Positions 16,612-25,261 of a stretch of DNA of 64,000 bases are shown one piece after another. Origin of the DNA: Caldilineaceae bacterium (GTDB lineage Bacteria; Chloroflexota; Anaerolineae; Caldilineales; Caldilineaceae); contig OY282376.1 of NCBI GenBank assembly GCA_958295845.1, positions 3,609,022 to 3,673,021 on the forward strand, in the 5' to 3' direction. Below the pieces are notes generated by a model, which was not told the origin of the DNA, ran no database searches, and saw only the letters and a program-made list of their open reading frames with translations. Within the stretch, counting starts at the first letter, position 1; each line of letters opens with the position of its first letter. A program made the position numbers and the translations under genes.

Positions 16612-17453
16612 TTCTGGTGACGGGCGCGGCTGGCAAGACCGGCAGAGCGGTCCTTCAGGCTCTGGCCCGGAGAGGACAGCCGGCGCGCGCTTGGCTACGG
16701 CGTGCCGAACAGGCCGAGGACCGGCTGTCGGCAGATACAGTTGTCGGCGACCTGGAAGATGCGCGCCTGTGGGTGGAGGCGTGCCGGGGGATCGACGCGA
16801 TTTATCTCATCTGTCCCAATATGTACGCCCGCGAACTGGAGGTCAGCAGGTTGGCCATGCGGGCGGCGCAGGAGGTCGGCGTCAAGCGCATCGTTTATCA
16901 CTCTGTGCTTCATCCTCAGACTGAGGAGATGCCGCATCACTGGCAGAAGCTGCGGGTGGAGGAGGAGATTTTCCGCAGCGGCCTGCCATTCACCATTGTG
17001 CAACCGTGCGCCTATATGCAGAACGTGCTAGCCTACAGAGATGAGATAGAGGCGACAGGACGGTACACTGTTCCCTATGATGTCGAGGCCCGCTTCGCGC
17101 TGGTTGATCTTGTTGATGTAGCTCAAGCCGCCGCACGCGTTCTGACCGAATCGGGCCATGAAGGGGCGGTATACGAGTTGGGCGGGCCTGCGAATCTGTC
17201 GTCTTTAGAGATCGCCCAGGGCCTGGCGGAACGACTGGGGCGACCAGTTGAGGCCGTTGAAACACCCTTGGAGGCGTGGAAGCGCTCTGCCCGTGCCGGT
17301 GGAATGCCTTCCGAAACGGTAGGTTGGCTGGCCGCGATGTTTGGCTACTATGACAGCTACGGACTGATTGGCAACGGCAACGTCCTGGGCTGGCTGCTGG
17401 AACGCGCTCCGACATCGCTGGCCCAATTCATGGCGCGAACGTTTACTGACTAA
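16608..17453 (+). CDS. NmrA-like NAD(P)-binding reductase/sensor
   Basis: 281 residues. The N-terminal MILVTGAAGKTGRAVLQAL is the GxxGxxG Rossmann nucleotide-binding loop of atypical short-chain dehydrogenases. The catalytic Tyr-x-x-x-Lys is not obvious, as in NmrA/TMR family members that act as quinone reductases or redox sensors. The block FRSGLPFTIVQPCAYMQN and the C-terminal helix match family members such as QOR2. Coupled to the 84-residue gene upstream. Substrate unknown. Confidence 0.85.
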   Translation: MILVTGAAGKTGRAVLQALARRGQPARAWLRRAEQAEDRLSADTVVGDLEDARLWVEACRGIDAIYLICPNMYARELEVSRLAMRAAQEVGVKRIVYHSVLHPQTEEMPHHWQKLRVEEEIFRSGLPFTIVQPCAYMQNVLAYRDEIEATGRYTVPYDVEARFALVDLVDVAQAAARVLTESGHEGAVYELGGPANLSSLEIAQGLAERLGRPVEAVETPLEAWKRSARAGGMPSETVGWLAAMFGYYDSYGLIGNGNVLGWLLERAPTSLAQFMARTFTD

Positions 17454-17529
17454 CGCGAGGCGCCGTTCCCGGCGTACTGGCCCTTTCGATGGGGTCAGCT
17501 GAAAAACAAGGTTCTCCAGAGAAATAGTT

Positions 17530-18375
17530 ATGCGGTTCATCCTTTCCACGGGTTCGCTCTACAGCTACAGCATCGACCGGGTCTTTGCCCTTGCGGCCGA
17601 GGCAGGTTTTGACGGCATCGAAGTCCTAATCGATCACCGTTGGGACACGCGCCAGACTGACCATCTGCGGCACTTGGTGGACAGCCACCAGCTGCCCATC
17701 CCGGCTTTGCACAGTCCTTTCAGCCGCAACTGCAATGGTTGGGGCGAGAGCGAGCACGGGGCCGTCGCGCGCACGGCTGAGCTGGCGGTCGAATTAGGCG
17801 CCGAGGTGGTTATACATCACCTCCCCACTCGCTTCGGGTACGCATTTCTTCAGACCGCTGGGCGGAGTCTCTTGCTGCCAAACCCGTTCAGTTCGGACCA
17901 TCGGAACTATGCGACCTGGCTTACTGAGAGCTATGCCGCGCTTCAGGCATCGATGGACGTGCTGCTTTGTATTGAGAACCTGCCGGCGCACCGCTTTATG
18001 GGCAAGCGAGTCAACCCGGCCCGTTGGAACGCGCACAGCCGGGAAACGCTTGACGACATCGCTCGATTCCCGCATATCACCCTGGATACGACCCATCTGG
18101 GCACGTGGGGGCTTGAACCTGTCGAGGCTTACGAACGCTGGGGGGAGCGGGTCAAGCACGTTCATCTCAGCAACTTTGACGGCAGCGAGCACCGCCGCCC
18201 GGAAGATGGCTTGTTGCGGCTAGATGCGCTGCTGGCGCGCATGGCTGCGGACGGATACGGTTACTCGATTTCGTTGGAGTTGCAGCCGGATGCCCTGGAT
18301 GCGGGCGCGCCGGACAGCAGAATCGTTGAACTGTTGCGGGGTAGCTTGCACTACTGCCGGGAGGCGGTCGGGTAG
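17530..18375 (+). CDS. Sugar phosphate isomerase/epimerase-like TIM barrel protein
   Basis: 281 residues with the AP-endonuclease-2 (xylose isomerase-like) barrel pattern: FDGIEVLIDHRWD near the start, AELAVELGAEVVIHHLP in the middle, ITLDTTHLGTWG and VKHVHLSNFDGSEHR toward the end, and SISLELQPDAL at the last strand. The Glu, Asp and His residues in these blocks are the usual metal ligands. No strong ribosome site is visible. It converges with the oxidoreductase at 18452, a pairing common in sugar or inositol degradation, but no substrate can be named. Confidence 0.85.
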   Translation: MRFILSTGSLYSYSIDRVFALAAEAGFDGIEVLIDHRWDTRQTDHLRHLVDSHQLPIPALHSPFSRNCNGWGESEHGAVARTAELAVELGAEVVIHHLPTRFGYAFLQTAGRSLLLPNPFSSDHRNYATWLTESYAALQASMDVLLCIENLPAHRFMGKRVNPARWNAHSRETLDDIARFPHITLDTTHLGTWGLEPVEAYERWGERVKHVHLSNFDGSEHRRPEDGLLRLDALLARMAADGYGYSISLELQPDALDAGAPDSRIVELLRGSLHYCREAVG

Positions 18376-18451
18376 GGAAGCAAAAGAGCAGCCTCTGAAG
18401 GATGCTCTTCCACAGATTGCGGTCTTGGGTTGTTGTCCTGCTTCCCAGTGC

Positions 18452-19432
18452 TTATTCCATCGGGTAGCGGAGTCCCCATTCCTCACGCAGGCCATCCATC
18501 AGACGCATAATGGCCAATGACTCGTCCAGGGGCATCAGTTCGTGTTCCGTCCGGCCGTCTCGCAGGCAGTGGCCGCATTCGACGGCCTGATAGTTCCAGC
18601 CATTGCCGATGATATCGGGATGCACGGTCTCCGGTTCGCGGCCGTCGCGCGTGATGGTGAAGCCGGAGGGGGTCCACCAGCGGTCGCGGGCGCGAATTTC
18701 GCCTTGTGTCCCACTGATCAGCAGGGAATCGGGCGAGTTGGCGCGGACGGCGGTGGACATGACAGCCAATGCGCCGTCCTCGTACTGGAATAGCATCCCT
18801 GCCAACTCGTCCACGCCGGTCTCGCCCAAGTGCGCCAGCGATTTGACTCGGGCCGGGCCCCCAAGCAGGTGGTGGATGAGCGAAATGGGGTAAACGCCGA
18901 CGTCGAGCAAGGCGCCTCCGCCCAGATTGGGATTGAAGGTGCGGCGTTCCGGATTCAGTGGGGCGCGATAGCAGAAATCTGCCTGATAGAGGCGGATGTC
19001 GCCGATCTGCCCTTCCTCTATGCGTTGAACCATATCACGGATGTGAGGCAGGAAACGCGTCCACATCGCCTCCATCAGGAAGACGCCGTGTTCGCGGGCG
19101 CAGTCGATCATCTCCTGTGCTTCGGCGCTGTTGATGGCGAAGGGCTTTTCGCAGAGTACCGCTTTGCCGGCGCGCAAGCAGGTGATTGTGTTGTCTTTGT
19201 GCAGAGGGTGAGGGGTGGCGATGTAGATTATATCGACATCGGGGTCGGCAGCCAGCTCTTCGTAGGTGGGGTGCCGGTTCGGGATTCCGAACCTGTCGGC
19301 GAAGTTGTCGGCCGTCTGCTGCGATCGAGAACCGACGGCGACGATTTCGGCGTCCTGCTCTGCAGCTAGTCCGGTTGCAAAGTCGCCAGCGATACGACCA
19401 GTGCCCAATACACCCCAGCGAATCTTATCCAT
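18452..19432 (-). CDS. Gfo/Idh/MocA family oxidoreductase
   Basis: 326 residues. RWGVLGTGRIAGDFATGL is the N-terminal Rossmann loop, and CEKPFAINSAEAQEMI carries the family EKP motif with the cofactor-proximal Lys. The C-terminal half has the GGGALLDVGVYPI block typical of dehydrogenases acting on sugars, dihydrodiols or inositols. GGAG is eight bases before the ATG. A predicted promoter with a perfect TTGACA drives it divergently from the DegT gene. Confidence 0.92.
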   Translation of the reverse strand: MDKIRWGVLGTGRIAGDFATGLAAEQDAEIVAVGSRSQQTADNFADRFGIPNRHPTYEELAADPDVDIIYIATPHPLHKDNTITCLRAGKAVLCEKPFAINSAEAQEMIDCAREHGVFLMEAMWTRFLPHIRDMVQRIEEGQIGDIRLYQADFCYRAPLNPERRTFNPNLGGGALLDVGVYPISLIHHLLGGPARVKSLAHLGETGVDELAGMLFQYEDGALAVMSTAVRANSPDSLLISGTQGEIRARDRWWTPSGFTITRDGREPETVHPDIIGNGWNYQAVECGHCLRDGRTEHELMPLDESLAIMRLMDGLREEWGLRYPME

Positions 19433-19478
19433 GTTTTCGACTCCAGAAGTTTTTGCCTTAATTCGGTACAGTTGGGAA

Positions 19479-19507
19479 AGTTAAACACGACTGCTGCAGA
19501 CTGTCAA
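19479..19507 (-). promoter_or_regulatory. Predicted promoter for the Gfo/Idh/MocA gene
   Basis: Minus-strand TTGACA (19502-19507), 17-base spacer, TTAACT (19479-19484). Its -35 box occupies the same bases as the -35 of the divergent promoter. Confidence 0.5.
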
Positions 19508-19529
19508 CAGTATGGTGCTATGTTATACT
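19501..19529 (+). promoter_or_regulatory. Predicted promoter for the DegT aminotransferase gene
   Basis: CTGTCA (19501-19506), 17-base spacer, TATACT (19524-19529) with an extended -10 TG one base upstream. CTGT-CA-ACAG at the -35 is itself a small inverted repeat. Confidence 0.6.
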
Positions 19530-19620
19530 GGTCGCGGTTCCAGGGGCCCGCGCGTGTGTAAACTTTGGGTACCGTTTGGCTGCTTTATGGGACAGAATTT
19601 CGCCGGTTTGGGGTCGGAAT

Positions 19621-19626
19621 AGGAGG
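19621..19626 (+). promoter_or_regulatory. Ribosome binding site fixing the DegT start
   Basis: AGGAGG seven bases before ATG 19634; this rules out the upstream in-frame TTG at 19565. Confidence 0.85.
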
Positions 19627-19633
19627 AGAGTGT

Positions 19634-20911
19634 ATGACAGGGAACGCCTCATCACGGCTCGCACTAGAAGGCGGGACGCCAGCCCGCAGCCGGAAGGATT
19701 CGCAACTGGCGCCCGGCGGCCAAGCCATCGATGAAGCGGAGGAGCAGGCGGTTCTCGAGGTGCTGCGGGCCAAACGGCTGTTCCGTTTTACCGGCTCAGA
19801 GGAAGGGGAATCGAAGGCGGACCAGTTTGAGCGCGCTTTTGCCTCATCGGTTGGCACTGCCTACGCCCTGGCGGTTACCTCCGGGACGGCGGCGCTGGTC
19901 ACGGGGTTGCAAGGCATCGGCATCGGGCCGGGAGACGAGGTGATCGTTCCGGCGTACACGTGGATGGCCTCTGCCACGGCAGTTATGACGGTGGGAGGCA
20001 TTCCGATCGTTGCCGAGATCGATGAATCGCTGACGCTCGACGCGGCGGACGTGGAGCGCAAGATCAGCCCGCACACCAAGGCGATCATGCCGGTGCATAT
20101 GCGGGGGGCGCCGGCGCGGATGGATGCCATTCTTGACGTGGCCAATCGTCACGGGTTGCGGGTGATCGAGGACTGCGCGCAGGGTAACGGGGCGAGCTTT
20201 CAGGGCCGCCGTTTGGGCTCTATCGGCGACGTTGGCTGCTTCAGCCTGCAGTTCAGCAAGATCATCACGACCGGCGAAGGCGGGATGGTGACGACCGGTG
20301 ACCGGGAGATTTGGCAGAGGGCTTTCATGTTTCACGACGTGGCCGCCTGGAACCGGCTGGATATAAAGGACGTTGACGTGTTGTGGGGCGCCAACTTTCG
20401 GATGGCGGAAATGCCGGCTGCCATCGGACTGGTGCAGCTGGAACGGTTGCAGGGTATCGTTGCCGCGGCCCGCCCGAGGAAGGCGATGCTGATGGACGGT
20501 ATCGGTCCGACTGCCGCGGGCAAGGGTGTCACTTTTCGAGATGTTCCCGATCCTGAGGGCGACAGCGCCATCACACTGGCTATGTTCGTGGAAACGCCTG
20601 CCAAGGCCCAATCGGTCGCACATGCATTGAACGCCGAGAACATCTCCGCCGGTGTGCTGTACCGGCCGGACCGGCAGGATATCCACATTTACGCCCACTG
20701 GTTGCCGGTTCTTTCGAAGCGCACGTGGACGGACAGCGGCGGTCCCTGGCGCTGGGCGAAAAGGGATATAGCTTATTCGCAGGACATGTGTCCGCGTTCG
20801 CTCGATATACTGGCCAGATCGGTCGTGTTGAATGTGGACCCGTCGATGAGTAATTCGGATGTGGAGGAGACGATCGACGGCGTAACGAAGGTGCTTGATG
20901 CTCTTGCGTAA
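19634..20911 (+). CDS. DegT/DnrJ/EryC1/StrS family PLP aminotransferase
   Basis: 425 residues. The PLP Lys is Lys209 in SLQFSKIITTGEGGMV, the family's diagnostic block; VTSGTAAL and PAYTWMASATA are the phosphate- and substrate-binding regions, and RVIEDCAQGNGA holds the ring-stacking Asp. Such enzymes transaminate keto-sugars for glycan or antibiotic sugars, or dehydrate them. The N-terminus LALEGGTPARS matches the subgroup related to 3-amino-5-hydroxybenzoate synthase-like and StsC-like inosose aminotransferases. With an inositol-type dehydrogenase divergent to it, an inosose or keto-sugar substrate is plausible. Confidence 0.93.
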   Translation: MTGNASSRLALEGGTPARSRKDSQLAPGGQAIDEAEEQAVLEVLRAKRLFRFTGSEEGESKADQFERAFASSVGTAYALAVTSGTAALVTGLQGIGIGPGDEVIVPAYTWMASATAVMTVGGIPIVAEIDESLTLDAADVERKISPHTKAIMPVHMRGAPARMDAILDVANRHGLRVIEDCAQGNGASFQGRRLGSIGDVGCFSLQFSKIITTGEGGMVTTGDREIWQRAFMFHDVAAWNRLDIKDVDVLWGANFRMAEMPAAIGLVQLERLQGIVAAARPRKAMLMDGIGPTAAGKGVTFRDVPDPEGDSAITLAMFVETPAKAQSVAHALNAENISAGVLYRPDRQDIHIYAHWLPVLSKRTWTDSGGPWRWAKRDIAYSQDMCPRSLDILARSVVLNVDPSMSNSDVEETIDGVTKVLDALA

Positions 20912-20943
20912 TTCGCGGTTCTGAACTCCCAGCCAATTTAACC

Positions 20944-22263
20944 ATGCAAAAGAATTCCCTCTGTATTGTCGTTCTCTCCCTGCTGCTGGCCAGTTGCGGC
21001 CGGCTGAATATGGGGTTTGGTCCGCTGCTGCGTGACGTAACGGTGGCGCCCGATCAGATATCTCCTAACGCGGACGGCGACACGGATGTCACGGAGATTC
21101 GCTATACGCTCAGCCGCTCTGCTTATATCAGCATTTATTTCGAGAACGAAGACGGTGACCGGTTCTTCTTTCGCCAGAACCGCCGACGCTCCCCTGGCAG
21201 CTATAGTGTGCTGTGGGGGGGCGTGATGGATGAACCTGACATCACCCAGGTCGAAGGCGGAACAGAAGAGATTCTCAGCCGAGTCTTGCCGGACGGGAAG
21301 TACCGGTGGTTTGTAAAGGCATCGGACGACGATGCCAACACGGAAACTGCGGACGGTACGATTATGTTGGAGAACGGAGACACTGAGGTACCGAAATTGG
21401 AGAGCTTTGCCGTCATGCCCACGGTTTTCCGGCCTAACCTGGACGGCTTGCGGGACGACTGGGTCAGTATCTCCTACAACCTGACCAAAGACGTACAGAA
21501 CATTCAGGTTTTTCTTGAGGATCCCGACAGGCCGGGTGTGAAGGTACATATCGCGGAAGGGCCAAACACAATTGAACCTGAGGAGGCTGGAAACCATACC
21601 TATAAGTATTTCGGCGGCGTCGACTTGAACGCGGAACCGCCACCGGACGGGGAGTACGTAGTGGTTGGCGAGGCACACGATCTTGCCGGCAATCGTGTGC
21701 GGGTTACTCGTAAACTGAGTATCGAAATGGGAGGCAGGCCGCGAGCCGACGTCGTTCAGGGCGAGATCGAATGGGCAAACGAAGTCAACCGCGTTGTCAG
21801 CGTACCGATCGGGCAGAAGCTCTGTTTCACAACCATCGTCAAGAATGAGGGCGACGTGCCTGTCCGCACCAATGGCCCCTGGCCGGGCCAGGAATACACT
21901 TTCGCTAAGGACTTTATTCCCGAAACCTTTAACAATATCGCTTCCAGGCCGGAAAACCTCGGCAAGTACTGGTTTGAGTTACCTGGCGTGTTTCGCTTCG
22001 GTCTTAACTTCAGTACCACTGGGTATCCATATCCTTTCCGATGGGCCATCGGCCGTGAGGAAGATTTGGAATACATTGAAATTGATGGAGAGAGTGCGTG
22101 GTATCTGATGCCGGGCAATTCCGGTAGGGTCAGCGGCTGCATTCTTTTTGAGGGACGCCCCCCTGGGGGCAACGTCCTTTGGTGGGGAGGGCTGATCCAC
22201 GAGGCATACGGCCACCCTAACGATTTCATCGACCGCATCACTGTCAACGTAGGAACCGAATAA
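20944..22263 (+). CDS. Secreted lipoprotein with FlgD-like immunoglobulin-type modules
   Basis: 439 residues. Signal MQKNSLCIVVLSLLLASC gives a lipobox with Cys18. Two modules follow: VTVAPDQISPNADGDTD and MPTVFRPNLDGLRDD each open a FlgD_ig-like beta-sandwich, the pattern found in cell-surface proteins that begin with a Pro-Asn-Asp/Gly turn. A C-terminal beta-rich domain of about 180 residues has only two Cys. No catalytic motif is seen. Its neighbours are glycosyltransferases, suggesting an envelope role. Domain calls are by pattern only. Confidence 0.75.
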   Translation: MQKNSLCIVVLSLLLASCGRLNMGFGPLLRDVTVAPDQISPNADGDTDVTEIRYTLSRSAYISIYFENEDGDRFFFRQNRRRSPGSYSVLWGGVMDEPDITQVEGGTEEILSRVLPDGKYRWFVKASDDDANTETADGTIMLENGDTEVPKLESFAVMPTVFRPNLDGLRDDWVSISYNLTKDVQNIQVFLEDPDRPGVKVHIAEGPNTIEPEEAGNHTYKYFGGVDLNAEPPPDGEYVVVGEAHDLAGNRVRVTRKLSIEMGGRPRADVVQGEIEWANEVNRVVSVPIGQKLCFTTIVKNEGDVPVRTNGPWPGQEYTFAKDFIPETFNNIASRPENLGKYWFELPGVFRFGLNFSTTGYPYPFRWAIGREEDLEYIEIDGESAWYLMPGNSGRVSGCILFEGRPPGGNVLWWGGLIHEAYGHPNDFIDRITVNVGTE

Positions 22264-22309
22264 GCTGTGTAGGGGAACCCTTAGGGCCCTCCAGTCATCG
22301 AGTCGTGTC

Positions 22310-23314
22310 ATGCGCTTGGCCGTCATCATAGTTTCATTTAACGTGTGCGACCTGTTGCGACGTTGCCTGCAGAGCGTCTACGACTCCGCAGAACTGAGCA
22401 GCAGCTGGCTGTTCGTTGATGTAACAGTCGTCGATAACGCCAGCCACGATGGCAGCGCGCAGATGGTGGCCGATGAGTTCCCACACGTGAATCTCATCGC
22501 CATGACAGACAATCTTGGCTTCACGCGCGCCAATAATTTTGCTTTACGGGGGTTGGGATTCGGTGTGGACAGTGGGGAACGAGCAGATTCTGCGCCCGAA
22601 CTCGTTCTTCTTCTAAATCCGGACACGGAGGTAGTGGGCAGTGCACTGGGCGAACTGGCCTCGTTCATGCGGGACAACCCGTCGACAGGCGCGTGCGGTC
22701 CGCGACTGCACTATGGCGACGGCAGTCTGCAGCATGGCGGCTTCTGCTTCCCCGGGCTGGCGCAGATCGCCCTCGACCTTTTCCCGTTGGGCGAGTTGCC
22801 AGGTATGAGCCGACTCTTCAGCAGACTTGTGCATAGCCGCCTGAACGGGCGTTACGGGCGGCGTCAGTGGCTCGGTGTCATGCCATTTGCGGTCGACTTT
22901 GTGCTGGGCGCGGCGCTGATGGCGCGGGGAAAAAGCATCCGCGGGGTCGGTCTGCTGGATGAAGGCTACTTCATGTACTGCGAGGAGATGGACTGGTGCT
23001 TGCGCATGCGTGAGGCGGGCATGCCGACTTACGCGGTGCCCACTGCGCAGATAGTCCATTACGAAGGGCGCAGCAGCCGCCAGGTCCGATGGCAGTCGTT
23101 TGAACGGCTGTGGGCGAGCCGCTTCCGCTTTTTCAGGTTGCATGCGCACCTTTATACGCGAGGATTTCATGTGTTCTTGCGTCCGCTCGTGCGCCTGGGG
23201 TTGGCCCTGAACGGGATGATCGCCCGGCAACAGTTCGCCCGCGGCCGGCTCAGCGGCGACCGGTTGGAGGAGCAGCTCGATACCTATGCCAAAGTACTTG
23301 ACTTCGGCAGATAG
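22310..23314 (+). CDS. Glycosyltransferase family 2, rhamnosyltransferase-like
   Basis: 334 residues. GT2 hallmarks are SFNVCDLLRRCLQSV at the start, VVDNASHDGSAQMV, the metal-site LLLNPDTEV, and GLLDEGYFMYCEEMDWCLRM, the acceptor-side block of WbbL-type transferases. It is soluble with an amphipathic C-terminus. It likely adds a deoxysugar to a cell-surface glycan. Its neighbour at 23380 is a second GT2, and the lipoprotein upstream is separated by 46 bases. Confidence 0.92.
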   Translation: MRLAVIIVSFNVCDLLRRCLQSVYDSAELSSSWLFVDVTVVDNASHDGSAQMVADEFPHVNLIAMTDNLGFTRANNFALRGLGFGVDSGERADSAPELVLLLNPDTEVVGSALGELASFMRDNPSTGACGPRLHYGDGSLQHGGFCFPGLAQIALDLFPLGELPGMSRLFSRLVHSRLNGRYGRRQWLGVMPFAVDFVLGAALMARGKSIRGVGLLDEGYFMYCEEMDWCLRMREAGMPTYAVPTAQIVHYEGRSSRQVRWQSFERLWASRFRFFRLHAHLYTRGFHVFLRPLVRLGLALNGMIARQQFARGRLSGDRLEEQLDTYAKVLDFGR

Positions 23315-23379
23315 GTACTTTTGGCACAATTGCGTACAGCCAGGTCAATGCCTATTTCTCACCGTTGAGGATCTAGCAG

Positions 23380-24171
23380 ATGCCGGTGCGCCTTGCAGCA
23401 GTAATTCTCACCAGGGATGAATCTGAAAACATTGCGGCCTGCATCGCCGCGCTGAAGGGCTGGACTGACGAAGTCGTGGTGTGGGACTCGTGCAGCCGGG
23501 ACGGTACGCGGCGCATTGCACAGGAGGCAGGCGCGCGTGTGGTCGCGCGCCCTTTCGATGATTACGGCCGGCAACGGCAGGCCGCGCTGGACAGCATCGA
23601 CAGCAGGTGGATTCTCTTCATTGACGCGGATGAACGGGTCACGCCTGCGCTGGCGCGTGAGGTATTGGATGCGTGCCGGGACACGCGCCGCGCCGGGTTT
23701 TGGATCCCGCGGCGCAATTTCATTGTCGGTCATGAGATGCAAGGGGGAGGATTTTTTCCCGATTACCAATTGCGGCTTTTGCGGCGGGACTCGGCCCGGT
23801 ACGACCTGCGCAGGGAGGTCCACGAAGTGGTCATTCTGGAGGGGGAGGACGGGGTTCTGGCGGAGCCTTTACTGCATTACAACTACGCCGACTGGCGGCA
23901 GTTTCACAGCAAGCAGCGGACATACGCCCGCTACGAAGCCAGGATCCTGGAGGAACAGGGCGTTCGAGCGCGACCGCACAATTTGATTCTGCAGCCGGTG
24001 CGGGAGCTGCGGCGCCGCTATATCAGTTTGAAGGGCTGGCGCGACGGCTTGCATGGGCTGCGCATGGCCCTGTTGCTCGCCTGGTACTACGGGTTTATCC
24101 CTTACTGGCTACTGATGGAAGGTCAGTACAGTGGAGATGTCAGGGGGGATAACGGGGATAGTCGCGAGTAG
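23380..24171 (+). CDS. Glycosyltransferase family 2 (WaaE/KdtX-like)
   Basis: 263 residues. AVILTRDESENIAACI opens the GT-A fold, VVVWDSCSRDGT is the nucleotide-binding block, and RWILFIDADERVTPAL holds the DxD metal motif. The reduced second half with EVHEVVILEG and FHSKQRTYARYEA matches LPS core beta-glycosyltransferases of the WaaE type. A membrane-proximal hydrophobic C-terminal stretch (LLLAWYYGFIPYWLL) is visible. It converges with the recombinase gene with 37 bases between stops. Confidence 0.92.
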   Translation: MPVRLAAVILTRDESENIAACIAALKGWTDEVVVWDSCSRDGTRRIAQEAGARVVARPFDDYGRQRQAALDSIDSRWILFIDADERVTPALAREVLDACRDTRRAGFWIPRRNFIVGHEMQGGGFFPDYQLRLLRRDSARYDLRREVHEVVILEGEDGVLAEPLLHYNYADWRQFHSKQRTYARYEARILEEQGVRARPHNLILQPVRELRRRYISLKGWRDGLHGLRMALLLAWYYGFIPYWLLMEGQYSGDVRGDNGDSRE

Positions 24172-24208
24172 AGCTCCTGGCGGTTTGCCGCCGGACGCCA
24201 ATCCCCAC

Positions 24209-25198
24209 TCACTTCGATTCAAACGCCTCGCGATGCGCGTCGCGAACGGCATTGTCCTCCAGTTTGGCATATATGCGGGTAGTGTTGGGACTGGCGTGTC
24301 CGAGCGCGGTCTGGGTGACGGCCAGATCGTGGGTGGTCTGGTAGATTCGGGTGGCGAAATAGTGGCGTAGCGCGTGGGGCGTGATGCCCTTTGCGCCAAG
24401 GCCAGCACTTTCGGCCAGGCGGCGAATCGTGTTCTGGATGGACTGCGTGGACAGTGGCAGTATTTTCGGGCCGGATTTTCTGTCATGCCGGGCGAAGACC
24501 GGCAGTTCGGACAGCGGCCGGCCGGTGGCCCCGTCGAACCGCTGCCTGGCCTGCAAGTAGTAGTGAATGGCATCCCAGGAGCGTTCGTCGAAGTAGACGC
24601 GGCGGATTTTGTTGCCCTTGCCAACGACCCACACGGCCCGGTCCTGATCTTCCAACTGTTTGCGTGTGATGCTGACTAGCTCGCCGACGCGCAGTCCTGT
24701 ACAGCGGAGCGTCTCTACGATGGCGATGTCCCGCAGCCTGGCAAGCTGTTCGCGGGGATCGTTGGGGCGGCGCAGGACGGTCTCGCGGGCCGCGGTGACC
24801 AGCAGCTCCATCTCCTCAGGCCGAGGAGGATGTGGTATCAGTTCAGGAGGACGTTGAGTCCTGCGAACGTGCTTGATCCCCTGCTGCAGACGCGCCAGCT
24901 CTTGCGGCGTGAACGGCAGCCATCCCCGAACCTGCAGGTAGTTGACCCAGGCCATCATGGCAGCCAGATAGGTGGTCAAGGAGCGCTGGCCGATGCCGGC
25001 CTCTTCCAGGAGCCAGGTTGAGAACGCCAGCAGCCGGTCAACATCCAGGTCTTCAAGGTCCTTGACTTCCGGGGGGATCCCCTTTTCCTCAAGATATTGC
25101 TGGAAGAGGTTCATCGCCGTTCGGTAGGTTCGGCGCGTGTAAGACGTACCGGTGTCTGCGGCTTCCAGATAGCTTTCGATAGTGATGGTAATGGACAT
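24209..25198 (-). CDS. Tyrosine recombinase / integrase (XerC/D-like)
   Basis: 329 residues. The N-terminal SAM-like core-binding domain (TYRTAMNLFQQYLEEKG) is followed by the catalytic domain. Active residues are Arg in RCTGLRVGELVSI, Lys in GKGNKIRR, HALRH, LGH and the nucleophile Tyr in NTTRIYAKL. Length and motifs fit XerD-type recombinases or small-element integrases. No attachment site or adjacent mobile genes are seen, so a chromosomal Xer-like or degenerate-element role cannot be separated. It lies 63 bases downstream of the D-aminoacylase gene on the same strand. Confidence 0.93.
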   Translation of the reverse strand: MSITITIESYLEAADTGTSYTRRTYRTAMNLFQQYLEEKGIPPEVKDLEDLDVDRLLAFSTWLLEEAGIGQRSLTTYLAAMMAWVNYLQVRGWLPFTPQELARLQQGIKHVRRTQRPPELIPHPPRPEEMELLVTAARETVLRRPNDPREQLARLRDIAIVETLRCTGLRVGELVSITRKQLEDQDRAVWVVGKGNKIRRVYFDERSWDAIHYYLQARQRFDGATGRPLSELPVFARHDRKSGPKILPLSTQSIQNTIRRLAESAGLGAKGITPHALRHYFATRIYQTTHDLAVTQTALGHASPNTTRIYAKLEDNAVRDAHREAFESK

Positions 25199-25261
25199 TA
25201 GTCAGGTAGCCCTCGGGCCCATGGGAGCTGGCCGTGGAATCCAAGGGGGCGTAGGCAACGG

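Noticed and set aside
24172..25261. Integrative element around the tyrosine recombinase
   Set aside because: No direct repeats, tRNA target, excisionase or cargo is visible; neighbours are ordinary metabolic genes.
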